Shown: positions 26,501 through 34,104 of the stretch, piece by piece | How the letters are laid out: each line of letters opens with the position of its first letter | How positions within the stretch are numbered: position 1 is the stretch's first letter | Source of the DNA: Ecdyonurus torrentis | Lineage: Eukaryota; Arthropoda; Insecta; Ephemeroptera; Heptageniidae | Reading direction: 5' to 3' | Assembly (NCBI GenBank): GCA_949318235.1 | Contig: OX439132.1 | Location: forward strand, 20,352,217-20,416,216 | DNA: 64,000 nt | Made by a program: the position numbers and the translations under genes | Notes under the pieces: model-generated | What the model was told of the DNA's origin: nothing | The model's input: the letters and a program-made list of their open reading frames with translations, nothing else | The model's database searches: none

Positions 26501-29500
26501 ACCGCACGAACTTAAAAAAATATATATATTTATATATATATATTTCCTTTTTTTTTTTTTTTTTTTTTTTTTTGCGGAAATGAAGCCTTTACCATGATTT
26601 TTAATAATGAAAACTATTTAGATCCATGTTCAAGAGATCATACTTTGGTCCAGCAGGTTGCGAGTTAGCGTCTGGTCACTCGCGCGGGCAGTCGAGGTCC
26701 ACCGTTTGACCTATACTGGTAAAGGTTTCATATCCGTAAATTAATTAAATTTTTTTTTTTAAGTTCGTGGTTGCTTGTATTCTCTATATATGACAGCGTG
26801 TACAGCGGGAAAACGATAATTTTTAAATACAGGAAAAAAAATCATGTTCCTTATCTAGTACAGTAATTTTATTGTCACAAAGGGACGTAAACATATAATA
26901 TACAGAACGAAAAACTTTTTCATAACAAACACGAATGTGTATACTTCTTTTTTTAATATTAGCTAGACGTAAATAAAACTGGAAAAAAACTTCCTAAACA
27001 GCATGTATGCCCTAATGCATCCGCCATGGTTGACGTTAAATATAAGGCTATCATCATAGAAAAAACTTTTTAATTTTTTTTTAACTTTTTTTTTTAGGAT
27101 TAAAGTAGGTTTTGTCATTTATCGCGACTTAATCAAGAGATCGTTAGAACCAACCGCCAATTGGTAAACACGTACTGCGAATCGTGCGTGTGAAACATGG
27201 GACTATAAAACGTTGCAGGTTGCTTCTTTTAATTTTCGATTGTTGTCGTAACTATATTTAAGATATATTGCAATATATTTTATATATTAGTATAAACCTC
27301 ATTAAAATCCATTTGATTTATGCATGGTACTTTTTTTTATTGAAAATTTTATAATGTCAAATTTGGAAGAAGAAAAAAAATTGATGCACCCTTCCCTTAT
27401 TTCACATAAAAAAACATCGCAGGGTGTTATGGCATTATTGAATATATATATTTTTTTAGGATCATTATAGAACTTTTATATCAAGATGTATTTATATTTT
27501 AATTTTACATTGAAGCCAGGGTAAACACTTGAGATCGAGGTGCATTTTATTTTATAATATGGTAGGGTGTGCCAACCCAAGTTGAGTTGAGTGATGGTCT
27601 TTCTACATACCCGCGGTGCTGCTGCGTCGTATATCGCGTAAAAGTTAAAAATTGCGTGCGTTACGCATGACCAACTAGATGCTGTGCTATAGGTGTTTTT
27701 CAGCAAATGAAGATTTGCAAAAATTGCTTTAGTTTTGTTGTTTTTTTATTACAGCGCTTCCAAATTTGGCATTTTATGTTAAAAAGAACCAAAGTAAATG
27801 AATTAGGCAATCGTTTGTCGATATCGGGCACGTCAAGTTACCTATGAATCGATATCTTGATGGCTGAAATCGGAGAACTTTTTTTTTTTTTTGCCCTAAC
27901 TGTCCCGACAACACCTGCGCAGTACTTGCGCACATCTCACCTGTTTGCACCGCCAAGGCTCGCGATCCACCTAAGATATTGACAAACTATAGCCTAATTC
28001 ATTTACTTTGGTTCTTTTAAACATAAAATACCAAATTTGGAAGTGCTGTAATAAAAAAACAACAAAACGAAAGCAATTTTTGCAAATCTCTATTTGCTGC
28101 AATACGCCTATAGCACGGCATCTACATAGTTGGTCACATGTAATCACCCGTGGGTGACGTCAATTTATTTTTAATTTTTACGCGATATGACCGTGATGTC
28201 ATGTCGAATGAACATCACTCACACCCTACCACACATTTTACCATATTATTCATCTTCTACCCTTATCGATATTAGGGGTAGTTTACTCCCAAATTAAAAA
28301 TTCCTGTATCTGAGTGCAACAAAGACTCTTACCTGTGTAATTTGCCATGCCAAAGACAATGTTAATATTTAAAAATTCGCATCTCCAATCTTTATTGAGA
28401 TTATGGATAGTTCACCCAAAAATTAAATTTCTCGTTTTTTTGGGTGAAATACCCCTAATCTCAATCAGCGTGGAATATGCCAAAGGTAATCAAATAATCA
28501 AAGACCAGGTAATGGTCTACCAAATATTGTCCAAAAAATTGGCCCATGATGAATTCCTACTAATAACGAGGTCTAGTGTGCGCATCACCTAAGTGGAACC
28601 AATATGCAGCAGGTCTACGGTGCGCACCACCTTAGGAGGAGCGAAAAGTGCCATGCGTCTGCGAGGCCGCCGCACCTCAAGTCTAGTGTGTGCACCACCT
28701 TTCCTCAGTTCTACTGCGTGCACCACCTTCCCAACTTGCCTCAGGTCCACTGTTCACCACCTGTGCAAGGTGGTGTGCACAGTAGACCTGCTCACAGTAG
28801 ACCTGAGGCAAGTTGGGAAGAGATGGTAGTGCACACAGTAGACCTGGGGAAAGGTGGTGCACACACTAGACCTGAGGTGAGGCGGCCGCGCGGCCGCACG
28901 GCACTTTTGGCTCCTCCTAAGGTGGTGCGCACCGTAGACTTACTGCATATTGACTCCGCCTAGATGGTGCGCACACTAGACCTCGTTATTAGTAGGTCTT
29001 CGTCACGGTCCTGCATTTAGGGTGTTGGTGCGCACCGTAGGCCATTACCGATTATCAATTTGCTGCCTTTGGCACGTTATATTACCCAAGTAAGCGAATT
29101 TGCTACACTTAGATACGACAAATTTAAATATTTTAAAATCGGAACAAAATATTGAAGGTGAAATTTTTTATTATGTCAACCGGGGTGACTTTGAACACTT
29201 TTTGCAGTATTTTGCAAATAACTTCAAAAATAAATTTTTCAGTGCAACCAAAAAATTTGGGGTGGTGTAGCTCACTTACTACTACTAACTCCATGTGTTG
29301 TTTTTAAATTTCCTCATAACCCCTAATTAACAAAAAATTAAAGCTGGGTGTTCAAAGTCACCCCGGCTCCGGGGTGACTTTGAACACCTAAATTAAAAAA
29401 ATTATTACCGGCTTTGGGTTGAATTTTGAGCCTTAAACTTCCATGGACCCTATTACTAGGGGTCTTGTGATATGACATATCAACTCAAGGTCTACCCCCA

Positions 29501-32500
29501 ACCCCCGAATTTAATTATTTTAATTTTATTTGCCCAAAATTAATTTTAACCATATTTTCAATTGGAAATCAATGCATATTTGTACAAAATGAAGTTAATT
29601 TTACTTTGCTATGCAATTTAATTTCGAATTTTATAATGTCTGAATGGTATTTGATAGTTTTACCCTTAATTAATGGTAATTAGTAATTTTTTTCACTGGA
29701 TTGCCAAAATTCAATGTTAAAGATAGGGGAAAAAAATTAATATTTGATTTTACAGCTGAATTTTTGGTTATGAGTATATCAATCAGTACTTAGTAAGGTG
29801 GTGTCCCTAATTTTTAGCTGCCCGGCACTCTTGACCCTGAAATGACCCTTGCTTTTTTAAATTTTAACTTTAGAGAAATTTTAACAGCACCATTGAATTT
29901 CTAGGCCCTTAAACCCTAAGAACTGACACCTTGCTTGTTCACATGTCAAAAACCATACTTTTTAGGGTAGGGTCATGACCCTTTCCTGCGGACGGACCCT
30001 TTTTTCAAAACATTCTTAACCTGGGAATGGATTGAGATATTTTGACAAGTAAGATGTTGTTATGTAGGTTTTTGGGGGCAAGCAATCCAATGGTGAGGTT
30101 AAAACTTTGCTAAGTGCCAAGGAAAAGATTTTCAGGGTCACTTAAGGGTCAAGAGTCAGGGTCAGATGAAAAATATGATACTCGTTAAATTCTCTAGCCC
30201 CTTGAATACATAATGCCAAAGTTTCAGAACGATACAGCTAAATTAAATTTTAAGGCCTATACTTAACATGGGAAATGTGCTTCGGAGGTGTTCAAAGTTA
30301 CCCCGGGTAGGTGTTCAAAGTCACCCCGGAGGACAAATTAGGCTATAAAAATATAAACCTCTTGCCCAATTGCAATAAAATTTGGTATACATTGTCAGGA
30401 AGGTATATCTGACAAGATGGTACCAGATTCATATGGTAGCTTTCACCCCAGCACCCTCCAGGGTAGAAAGTTTAAGGGTGTGTGTTTATTGTAAACTTTT
30501 CCACTTCTTGGAAAATAATTTTTTCTGGGAAAACAAACAATAGAGGGAACTGAAAAAGCCAGCGAAATTAAATTTGAACATGTGCACTATGCACACAAAA
30601 AATTTAAACATAGTGGCACCACCCACTATTGAGTAACAAGGGTGGAAAGTTAAAGTAGCCAAGTGTTCAAAGTCACCCCGGTTGACTACACCATTGTATT
30701 TGGCAAGGCAAGTTACCCATGTAGGAGCCTTTGTTGCACTCAGTTACAGGAACTTTTAATTTGGGGGTAAACTACCCCTAATCTCGTTAAGGGTTGAAGA
30801 TGCAAATTTTTAATTATCACCATTGTATTTGGCAAGGCAAGTTACCCATGTAAGAACCTTTGTTGCACTCAGTTACAGGAACTTTTAATTTGGGGGTAAA
30901 CTACCCCTAATCTCAATAAGGGTTGAAGATGCAAAATTTTAATTGTTACTATTATCTTAGGCATGGCAAATTACCCAGGTAAGAATCTTGGTTGCACTCA
31001 GATACGAGAATTTTAATTTTGGGGGGTGAACTACCCCTAATCTCAATAAGGGTTGAAGATGCAAATTTTTAATTATCACCATTGTCTTTGGCACGTCAAG
31101 TTACCTATAAATTGACACCTTGATGGCTGAAATCGGATAACTCTATGTTTTGCCTTGCTTGTCCCGACAACACCTGTACTCGCGCACATCTCACGTGTTT
31201 GCACCGCCACGGCTCGCGACCCACTTACAATATCGACAAACGATGGCCCGATTTATTTACTTTGGTTCTCTTTAGCCCTAAGTACAAAATTTGCAAGCGC
31301 TGCATTCAAGAACAGAAATACGGCAGCAATTATCGCAAACCTCTATTTGCACCAAAACGCCTATGGCACAGCATCAAGTTGGTCACGGGTGACGTCACGC
31401 GGTTTTTAGTTTTTACGCGATATACGGCGCACGGAGGACCGCGGGTACGTCAAATGACCATCACTCAACTTGAGTCGACCCACCCTACAATATTATAGGA
31501 ATATGGCTAGTATGGTTAGAGGTTTTAACACTATAAATTAATACTATAATTTAATTGCAACATATTATTACCGTATTTTTTTTAATTCAAAATAATTTCA
31601 GGAAAAAATATCTCATTCAAAATAATATATGAATGAAACAACATAATAATAATAGTAATGTTAAAAAAGGCAAGAAATAATATCTCCCTTAAAAAAAAAA
31701 AAAAAAAAAAAAAAACTTCGAAAAATATACTCTTTAGACCTCAAAAATGTAGTTAACTCGAACTTAAACGGTCGAGCTCGGTGGTTTAACTTTTTTCACT
31801 GTTGGAGGAGTTAAACCTGGTTTAACTTGTTTGCAACTTACCAAGAATCGGTTTAAACCTGGTTTAAACCGAGTTTATTTACAACAATTTAAACCTGGTT
31901 TAGGCGGTTTGCAACTTACCGATTTGAAAGTTAAACCAGGTTTAAGCCCAACAATACTTAAACCGAGGTTGAACCAGGTTTAAATGTTTGCAACTTACGG
32001 GGGTATGTAATAAGCTATATAAAAAATAAGAACCAGTATAATATGATTTTTTAGGATCGGAGAAATAACCATAAGGAATGCAAAGAAAACAAGTAATGCC
32101 ACCTAATCAACTTAGTTTTTGTGTATATTATTTTCGAACACTTTTAAAGCGATTTCCATTTAACTGTTCTAATTCATTACTTCGTAAAATTTTCAATGAA
32201 TGGAAGATTTGCTATAGGGTTTTAAATCAAAACTGTTGCGAGGAAGAAAAATGTACATACTATAAGATAGGTGTTTCCGGCTCTATATGATGCAGACAAA
32301 ATTTATCTTTGGGGTTTTACTTTTTAAATTTTGCGTAGGCTGTTGCCGCATAAAAAGATATCACCAAACTGTTGGGGGGGAAAAAAAAGAAAAAGAAAAA
32401 AAAAAAAAAAAAAAAAAAGTCGACAGTACAGTATAGATATTTCAAATACAAATTTTTCTTGCCTGTTTATGTCTTTTTTTTATCATTATACGTTTTTTTA

Positions 32501-33896
32501 GTTATGTTTCATTGGGACAATTCAGTTGGAAAATCATTTAAGTTGCCTCATTTTGAGGCAATAAGCTAATAAATGCATTTTAGTTGTGTTATGACTGATG
32601 TATGTATATAGGATGGAAAAAAAAAATAATAATAATAAAGATTTTGTTTTTATAATTTGATACTTTGAACATTCAACGTTATAATTATTGCGACTAAATC
32701 AATTTAATAAAAATTATTCATAATATAAATCTGTCGCTTGTTTTATGATTGTCTAAATAAGTAATGACAATTAGTAATTCAATTAGTTAAATAAAATTTA
32801 AGATACTTAATTGTTAAAAATTACTTGTTAAAAATACTAAAGTCGATTATTATATGGTTTATTTGGAACAAACAAGCACTGGTGCTTTAAAAGTTGCATA
32901 TATATGTATAATATATAAAGTTGCTTTAAACAAAGAGAGAATGCAATAAATTAAAACTGCATACATTGTATGAAGCAACATTATCAACACATACTACACT
33001 AAACAGTATTTCGCAAACAGGCACTGCGAGCGCAATTTATTATAGTGTTTGTATATACAGACGTAATCATTATATCAGTATTGTATTGCATGTTGCAATG
33101 GTCAACAAGTATGATGTTGATAATATATACGACAAGTGTAATTTTCCAAAATTTGCTTTGCGTACTTCTTGAATAATTTTGACTCGATGATTAAGTAATT
33201 TGAATAGATATTTACTGATATAAATTTTAATTTGTCAATAAAGATGTTAAATTATTACTGCTCCAGATTTCCTAAGTCAATGCTCTCTAACAATTATGAT
33301 GAGCTGGCAACTGTGGCTTTATGTTTTGCATTATAATAAAGTTGAGCGCAATATTAAATCTCACGCGGGTCAGTGACGTCATGATGTGACCCTAGCACGT
33401 GACCCTCCTCTCTGACCCCCTCCCCTTCATTTGTTGATGGTGCCCCGGTGGGAGCCCCCAGCGCTAACTAAGAGTTGCATCAAAAAAGGTTTTCTGTTTA
33501 TTGTACGATGCAGCAGAAGCACGAGCTATATGAGAATTGCGTCATTTTACTGATGGAGAGCCATGTGCTTTGAGTGGGAGGGTGGGAGCCATTATATAGA
33601 GAGCACCACCAGCCTCTCTCAACTTCAAGAAAATTAGCATTTTATTATGAAATACCACATTAAGTTTTTACAAATAAACTATATTTCAGAATTACTATTA
33701 CTTTATTTAACTATACAAACGCTAGATTTCCCACACTATATAAATCGAAATAAAAACATTATAAAAAAAAAATCCATTGTTGTGTTTAATTGATGATGCG
33801 TTTGATTGTGTTCACAGTGAGAACGGACGACTTGCAACGTGGGGCGCCATTCTTGGCTTCGTCCTCATGATGGCTATGGACGTTGGTCTAGGCTAA
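261..33896 (+). CDS. SLC39A11: Zinc transporter ZIP11 (SLC39A11), 3' part, gene span
   Basis: Spliced gene: exons 261-492, (6741-6833 proposed), 7443-7646, 10312-10381, 21576-21674, 22292-22450 and 33818-33896. All phases match, giving 280 residues without the proposed exon and 311 with it. The product is a ZIP-family multi-pass transporter; mammalian ZIP11 moves zinc and possibly copper into the cytosol from Golgi or other compartments. Visible hallmarks are [18 protein letters not shown] in an early helix, [39 protein letters not shown] and the C-terminal MAMDVGLG. The HNxPEG and NFPEG motifs are the metal-binding helix pair of the family. A charged, variable loop lies between the early helices and HNIPEG. 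The first exon(s), about 35-40 residues in human ZIP11, are upstream of the window. Introns are 0.6-11 kb. Identification as ZIP11 rather than another ZIP is secure from near-colinear similarity to the human protein. Confidence 0.95.
3057..3620. mobile_element. hAT-like MITE with perfect 8-bp TSD
   Basis: The ends are TAGAGAGTGCAAAAATAGT and the inverted ACTATTTTTGAGCTCTCTA (17 of 19 positions match). Both sides are flanked by the identical 8-mer CTTATAAT (3049-3056 and 3621-3628). An 8-bp TSD and YAGRG-type termini are hAT superfamily hallmarks. The interior repeats subterminal motifs such as ATAGTCGA and TCAACTATTTTG. There is no transposase frame, so it is non-autonomous. Confidence 0.88.
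3796..4125. mobile_element. Foldback element / MITE of unassigned family
   Basis: Imperfect inverted arms of about 80 bp. The left arm runs through CAATTCAATAG, then TTTATTTGACTTTTCTAG, then GCGGGATAAG near 3873; the right arm mirrors it from CTTATCCCGC (about 4044) to TATTGAATT (4084-4092). No coding sequence is present, and the TSD is unclear. Confidence 0.75.
4616..4947. mobile_element. Kolobok (T2)-like MITE flanked by TTAA
   Basis: The termini AGAGCCCCTGGCCTCAAA and inverted TTTGACGCCAGGAGCCCT are immediately flanked by TTAA (4612-4615 and 4948-4951). The combined TTAAAGNNN end fits the T2/Kolobok MITE pattern with TTAA target duplications. A second inner pair (CATGAGATAGGAC versus GTCCCATCTCGTG) extends the foldback. 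The length is 332 bp, with no coding capacity. Confidence 0.82.
5947..6020 (+). promoter_or_regulatory. CCAAT/TATA/Inr-like core promoter of the retroelement
   Basis: ACCAATCAG begins near 5948, TATAAAA is at 5980-5986, and the initiator-like CTCAGTCAGTT is at 6011-6021, about 31-34 bp from the TATA box, the usual Pol II spacing. The TCAGT initiator is the arthropod type. The Inr part is conserved in copy 2 (9284-9511, minus), but the TATA box is replaced by an A run there. Promoter activity is inferred. Confidence 0.45.
5986..6202 (+). mobile_element. Penelope/retrozyme-type 5' segment, copy 1
   Basis: About 217 bp, clearly homologous to the reverse complement of 9284-9511: shared runs include GCTCAGTCAGTTA, CAGATGTGGTGTGAGCC, TCTAGCTGTACAGAGCTCTC and ATACTGTTTTATAATG. 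It carries a decayed hammerhead (6070-6119) and lies just downstream of promoter-like boxes. This organisation matches the promoter- and ribozyme-containing pseudo-LTR of Penelope-like elements, or small non-autonomous retrozymes derived from them. Confidence 0.7.
6070..6119 (+). ncRNA. Decayed type I hammerhead ribozyme
   Basis: Same layout as the intact minus-strand copy at 9373-9417: stem I GCCTTA, core, GTCC, loop, GAC, then AGTC and TAAG. The core reads CTAATAA instead of CTGATGA, and GAAA is replaced by CAAA. Essential G positions are therefore lost and it should not self-cleave. Confidence 0.65.
6741..6833 (+). CDS. SLC39A11: Proposed additional SLC39A11 loop exon (possibly alternative)
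   Basis: A 93-bp open block bounded by acceptor TTGTGTTGCAG and donor CAG|GTTAGA. It enters and leaves in phase 1, exactly as the flanking exons (ending 492, starting 7443) require, so it can be included or skipped without changing the frame. It adds 31 charged, non-membrane residues ([19 protein letters not shown] and onward, ending GPVKS) to the variable cytoplasmic loop before HNIPEG. With it, the reconstructed protein approaches the length of human ZIP11. Codon use resembles coding sequence in an AT-rich surrounding. It is not recognised by homology. Confidence 0.6.
6834..7442 (+). other. Intron with a short foldback element
   Basis: Mostly AT-rich. At 6909-7013 a roughly 105-bp foldback has arms GTGTAGCGTCAAATGCA and TGCAGCTTTGACGCTACAC. 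A (TTA)n run lies near 7342-7362, and the acceptor TTTCCTCAG ends at 7442. Confidence 0.6.
7443..7646 (+). CDS. SLC39A11: SLC39A11 exon (cytoplasmic loop and start of metal-binding helix)
   Basis: Acceptor TTTCCTCAG, donor CCAG|GTACAT; phase 1 to phase 1. It encodes the variable loop ([31 protein letters not shown]) and then [18 protein letters not shown]. The intron interrupts the HN-IP|EG metal-binding motif, whose glutamate comes from the next exon. The human counterpart reads SSWRRIALLILAITIHNVPEG. Confidence 0.95.
7887..8065. mobile_element. Possible MITE with GTGTCCCAAA-type ends
   Basis: The left end near 7889 reads TAGGCTGTGTCCCAAA. The right end reads TTTGGGATACTGCCATA, an imperfect inverted match. 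No confident TSD, and no coding capacity. Confidence 0.4.
8214..8511. mobile_element. Decayed foldback element
   Basis: The left arm TACGTAGC through AGAAGGTGTTATAATTTGCC is mirrored by GGCAAACTACACCACCTTCT and TACGTAGC on the right. Inner inverted pairs ACACAAGGTGA and CACCTTGTGTGA are also visible. Two antisense ORFs across it are by-products of the palindrome. Confidence 0.55.
8988..9546 (-). mobile_element. Short Penelope-type element with hammerhead, copy 2
   Basis: Read on the minus strand: initiator-like CTCAGTCAGTTA, a hammerhead (9417-9373), a segment homologous to copy 1 down to 9284, about 170 bp of AT-rich filler, then the tail (ACTGTGGTAAGGCCCTTGCT, TATCCTTTTCTTT, TTGATCCTAAC). 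The same tail lies 3' of the GIY-YIG frame at 60750-60876, which ties the ribozyme segment to the Penelope family. A plus-strand copy of the tail end (ACCGCGATGGTTTTTTCC) caps the other side at 9529-9546, so the insertion has inverted tail ends. It is non-autonomous. Confidence 0.7.
9373..9417 (-). ncRNA. Type I hammerhead ribozyme with complete core
   Basis: On the minus strand: stem I GCCUUA, core CUGAUGA, stem II GUCC/GGAC closing an 8-nt loop (UAGGUAAA), GAA, then the self-complementary stem III ACCGGU, cleavage-site C, and UAAGGC. The last six bases are the exact complement of GCCUUA. Every invariant core residue is present, and predicted cleavage is between 9379 and 9378. The loop-less palindromic stem III is the minimal form described for Penelope-like elements and animal retrozymes, thought to act mainly as dimers. 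Activity is inferred. Confidence 0.85.
9835..9882. repeat. Perfect 48-bp palindrome
   Basis: Zero-loop palindrome centred between 9858 and 9859, with half-site GATTGATAATAAAACACATA then GATA. There is no coding sequence around it. It could be a fused pair of transposon ends. Confidence 0.9.
10312..10381 (+). CDS. SLC39A11: SLC39A11 exon ([12 protein letters not shown] helix)
   Basis: Acceptor TTTGTTGCAG, donor CAAG|GTGAGT; enters in phase 1 and leaves in phase 2. It supplies [20 protein letters not shown] and ESA, completing the HNIPEG motif begun in the preceding exon. This is the fourth-helix metal site in ZIP proteins. Confidence 0.95.
10505..10811. mobile_element. Kolobok (T2)-like MITE flanked by TTAA
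   Basis: TTAA at 10501-10504 and 10812-10815 brackets a 307-bp foldback whose ends begin AGGCGTAGAACACC and AGGAGTAGAACACC. The arms extend for about 100 bp (through AAAAAAGTTGTGTAA and CAACGTTGATTTGG), so nearly the whole element can form a hairpin. Confidence 0.85.
10905..11510. mobile_element. Older foldback element, host of a nested MITE
   Basis: Diverged inverted arms: CTTGCTA, ACAGAGATAATAAAGAA and CATTGAATAG on the left match the reverse complement of 11440-11510 on the right. The 11058-11223 element lies between the arms, so it probably inserted later. Confidence 0.5.
11058..11223. mobile_element. Small foldback MITE
   Basis: Ends ATTGACTAATAAAGGAACAA and the reverse complement of TTCTTCCTTTATTAGACAAT. 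The arms continue through AACTGTTTTGA and TCACATC.GCTTC for about 65 bp. Total 166 bp, with no coding capacity. Confidence 0.7.
13750..14094 (+). mobile_element. Possible poly(A)-tailed retroposed block (SINE-like)
   Basis: About 330 bp of GC-normal sequence starting near GGGTGCACCAGGCAG, ending in ATTTGATTTGATT followed by a 15-base A run. Composition and tail suggest a retroposed copy. No Pol III A/B boxes or TSD could be confirmed. Alternatively it is a regulatory island beside an A tract. Confidence 0.3.
15189..15266. repeat. (GA)n microsatellite
   Basis: Uninterrupted GA dinucleotide repeat of about 39 units. Shorter GA runs recur through the window (10816, 17065, 38287, 38735, 42727). 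Confidence 0.97.
18424..18604. repeat. Poly(A), (CTT)n and poly(T) simple repeats
   Basis: A run at 18424-18454, CTT repeat at 18547-18582 and T run to 18604. Confidence 0.95.
21576..21674 (+). CDS. SLC39A11: SLC39A11 exon (QNFPEG metal-site helix)
   Basis: Acceptor GATGTTTCAG, donor TTTTTG|GTAAGT; phase 2 to phase 2. It encodes [20 protein letters not shown] and then [19 protein letters not shown] is the second intramembrane metal-binding motif of ZIP11; human has [16 protein letters not shown] at this point. Confidence 0.95.
21675..22291 (+). other. Short SLC39A11 intron with a MITE
   Basis: The only notable content is the inverted-repeat element 22054-22192. The reading frame at 21760-21978 is AT-rich and unrelated to any known protein. 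Confidence 0.7.
22054..22192. mobile_element. 139-bp MITE interrupted by poly(T)
   Basis: Outer 14 bases are perfectly inverted (ATGTTCGTAAACCC and GGGTTTACGAACAT). The similarity continues to TGCTCCAAA on both sides. A 36-base T run (22122-22157) occupies the centre. Confidence 0.8.
22292..22450 (+). CDS. SLC39A11: SLC39A11 exon ([10 protein letters not shown] to IVPEA)
   Basis: Acceptor GATGTCATTAG, donor CAGG|GTGAGT; phase 2 to phase 2. It encodes [40 protein letters not shown] and IVPEANAG, two further membrane helices. It is near-identical to human [13 protein letters not shown] and AGAMVYVVMDDIIPEA. Confidence 0.96.
25548..26231. mobile_element. 684-bp TA-bounded palindromic foldback
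   Basis: Arms of about 310 bp, highly similar. Outer ends are TACAAGCCATCTCGGGAAG and CTTCCCGAGATGGCTTGTA; the centre has a GC-rich stem (GATAGAGCGC versus GCGCTATCTC). A TA at each edge would fit a Tc1/mariner-type target, which is unproven. Confidence 0.85.
26396..26882. mobile_element. Foldback element with central poly(T)
   Basis: Inverted arms CTTTGTGACAAT, TTTAAAAATTATCGTTTTCC, CGCTGTACACGCTGTCATAT and GAATACAAGCAACC are mirrored on the right. The centre contains AT and T runs. Confidence 0.8.
27555..28245. mobile_element. Palindromic MITE, full copy
   Basis: Inverted arms 27555-27800 and 27995-28245 share GGTAGGGTGTG, ACGCGATAT, ACCAACTA and AACCAAAGTAAATGAATTAG. The central part includes GGCACGTCAAGTTACCTAT. 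A related partial copy sits at 31078-31500. ORFs across it are unrelated to known proteins. Confidence 0.75.
28256..28500 (-). repeat. Inverted copies of the 130-bp unit
   Basis: Reverse complement matches the tandem array at 30689-31077: for example TTTGGCATGGCAAATTAC, TTGCACTCAGATACAGGAAT, GTAAACTACCCCTAAT. At least one full and one decayed unit. Confidence 0.7.
28556..28993. repeat. GC-rich giant hairpin built from a 22-bp iterated motif
   Basis: Two arms of about 215 bp are inverted around 28765. Each arm is studded with variants of GGTGGTGCGCAC-N-GTAGACCT: five in one orientation (28569, 28611, 28679, 28707, 28743) and six in the other (28768, 28789, 28822, 28852, 28920, 28962), with a seventh just outside at 29023. 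It also contains GCGGCCGC twice near 28883-28897. It resembles transposon subterminal binding-site arrays, but no family is recognised. Confidence 0.8.
29175..30686. mobile_element. 1.5-kb non-autonomous DNA element with perfect 26-bp TIR
   Basis: GTCAACCGGGGTGACTTTGA then ACACTT at 29175-29200 is exactly inverted at 30661-30686. Internal inverted pairs of the same GGGGTGACTTTGAACAC core occur at 29346-29388 and 30292-30332. It has no long ORF and interrupts a 130-bp-type repeat (remnant at 29058-29120). Superfamily unassigned. Confidence 0.85.
30689..31077 (+). repeat. Tandem array, three units of about 130 bp
   Basis: Unit starts at 30689, 30819 and 30948 (ACCATTGTATTTGGCAAGGC or close variant). 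Shared internal text includes TTGCACTCAGTTACAGGAAC and AACTACCCCTAATCTC. The first two units are nearly identical; the third is diverged. Confidence 0.9.
31078..31500. mobile_element. Partial second copy of the 27.6-28.2 kb MITE
   Basis: Same orientation as 27820-28245, sharing GGCACGTCAAGTTACCTAT, TGTCCCGACAACACCTG, TTTGCACCGCCA, TTTACTTTGGTTCT and TTTTTACGCGATAT. The 84- and 117-aa frames here follow from the palindrome arm, not a gene. Confidence 0.75.
33360..33620. promoter_or_regulatory. GC-rich island with CRE and E-box sites
   Basis: TGACGTCA at 33374-33381, CACGTG at 33396-33401 and several GTGACC/TGACCC half-sites stand out in an AT-rich intron just upstream of the last SLC39A11 exon. 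An enhancer role is inferred. Confidence 0.3.
33818..33896 (+). CDS. SLC39A11: SLC39A11 terminal exon
   Basis: Acceptor TTGTGTTCACAG; enters in phase 2 and ends at TAA 33894-33896. It encodes [20 protein letters not shown] then DVGLG, the last membrane helix, matching human NGKLASWASILGFVVMMSLDVGLG. Confidence 0.96.
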
Positions 33897-34060
33897 CCCC
33901 AACACTCCCTTATCTACTTGGCCACGACAAACATATCAGTATCTCTGCTAGGTCCACCCACTATATTTTTATGCGCTAGGGACCAATGTAAATGACGTAG
34001 CATTAGCTAATTACCTTCAATTTCTAAAGCGTAATAATACTGCATTTACATAAAAGATTT

Positions 34061-34104
<44 letters not shown>

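Larger units (their letters stand above)
25192..32001. mobile_element. 6.8-kb element with inverted subterminal repeat arrays, filled by nested insertions
   Basis: The outer ends CCGTAAGTTGCAAC (from 25192) and GTTTGCAACTTACGG (to 32001) are inverted. Inside each end lie repeated AAACCTGGTTTAA palindromes (25242 region; 31810, 31855, 31890 and 31933 regions) and extra GTAAGTTGCAAC copies (25274; inverted near 31831 and 31910). No transposase frame is seen. The interior is occupied by 25548-26231, 26396-26882, 27555-28245, 28556-28993, 29175-30686, 30689-31077 and 31078-31500. That the two arrays bound one element is an inference from their symmetry. Confidence 0.6.
22451..33817 (+). other. 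Large SLC39A11 intron dominated by nested elements
   Basis: Poly(T) at 22902-22942 and 23539-23569. A GC-rich patch at 24776-24920 includes the CRE palindrome TGACGTCA (24848-24855). The 6.8-kb composite runs from 25192 to 32001, and a GC-rich island lies at 33360-33620. From 32002 to 33350 the DNA is AT-rich with nothing identified apart from an A-rich run at 32381-32417. Confidence 0.65.

Noticed and set aside
28593..28963. 78- and 119-aa ORFs across the GC-rich hairpin
   Set aside because: They translate the iterated 22-bp motif; the repeated protein motifs reflect the DNA repeats.
30689..31077. Tandem 130-bp units as a CRISPR array
   Set aside because: Units are contiguous repeats without unique spacers, in an animal genome.
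31145..31498. 84- and 117-aa ORFs near 31.2 kb
   Set aside because: They lie in a MITE copy whose homologue at 27.8-28.2 kb lacks the same frames.
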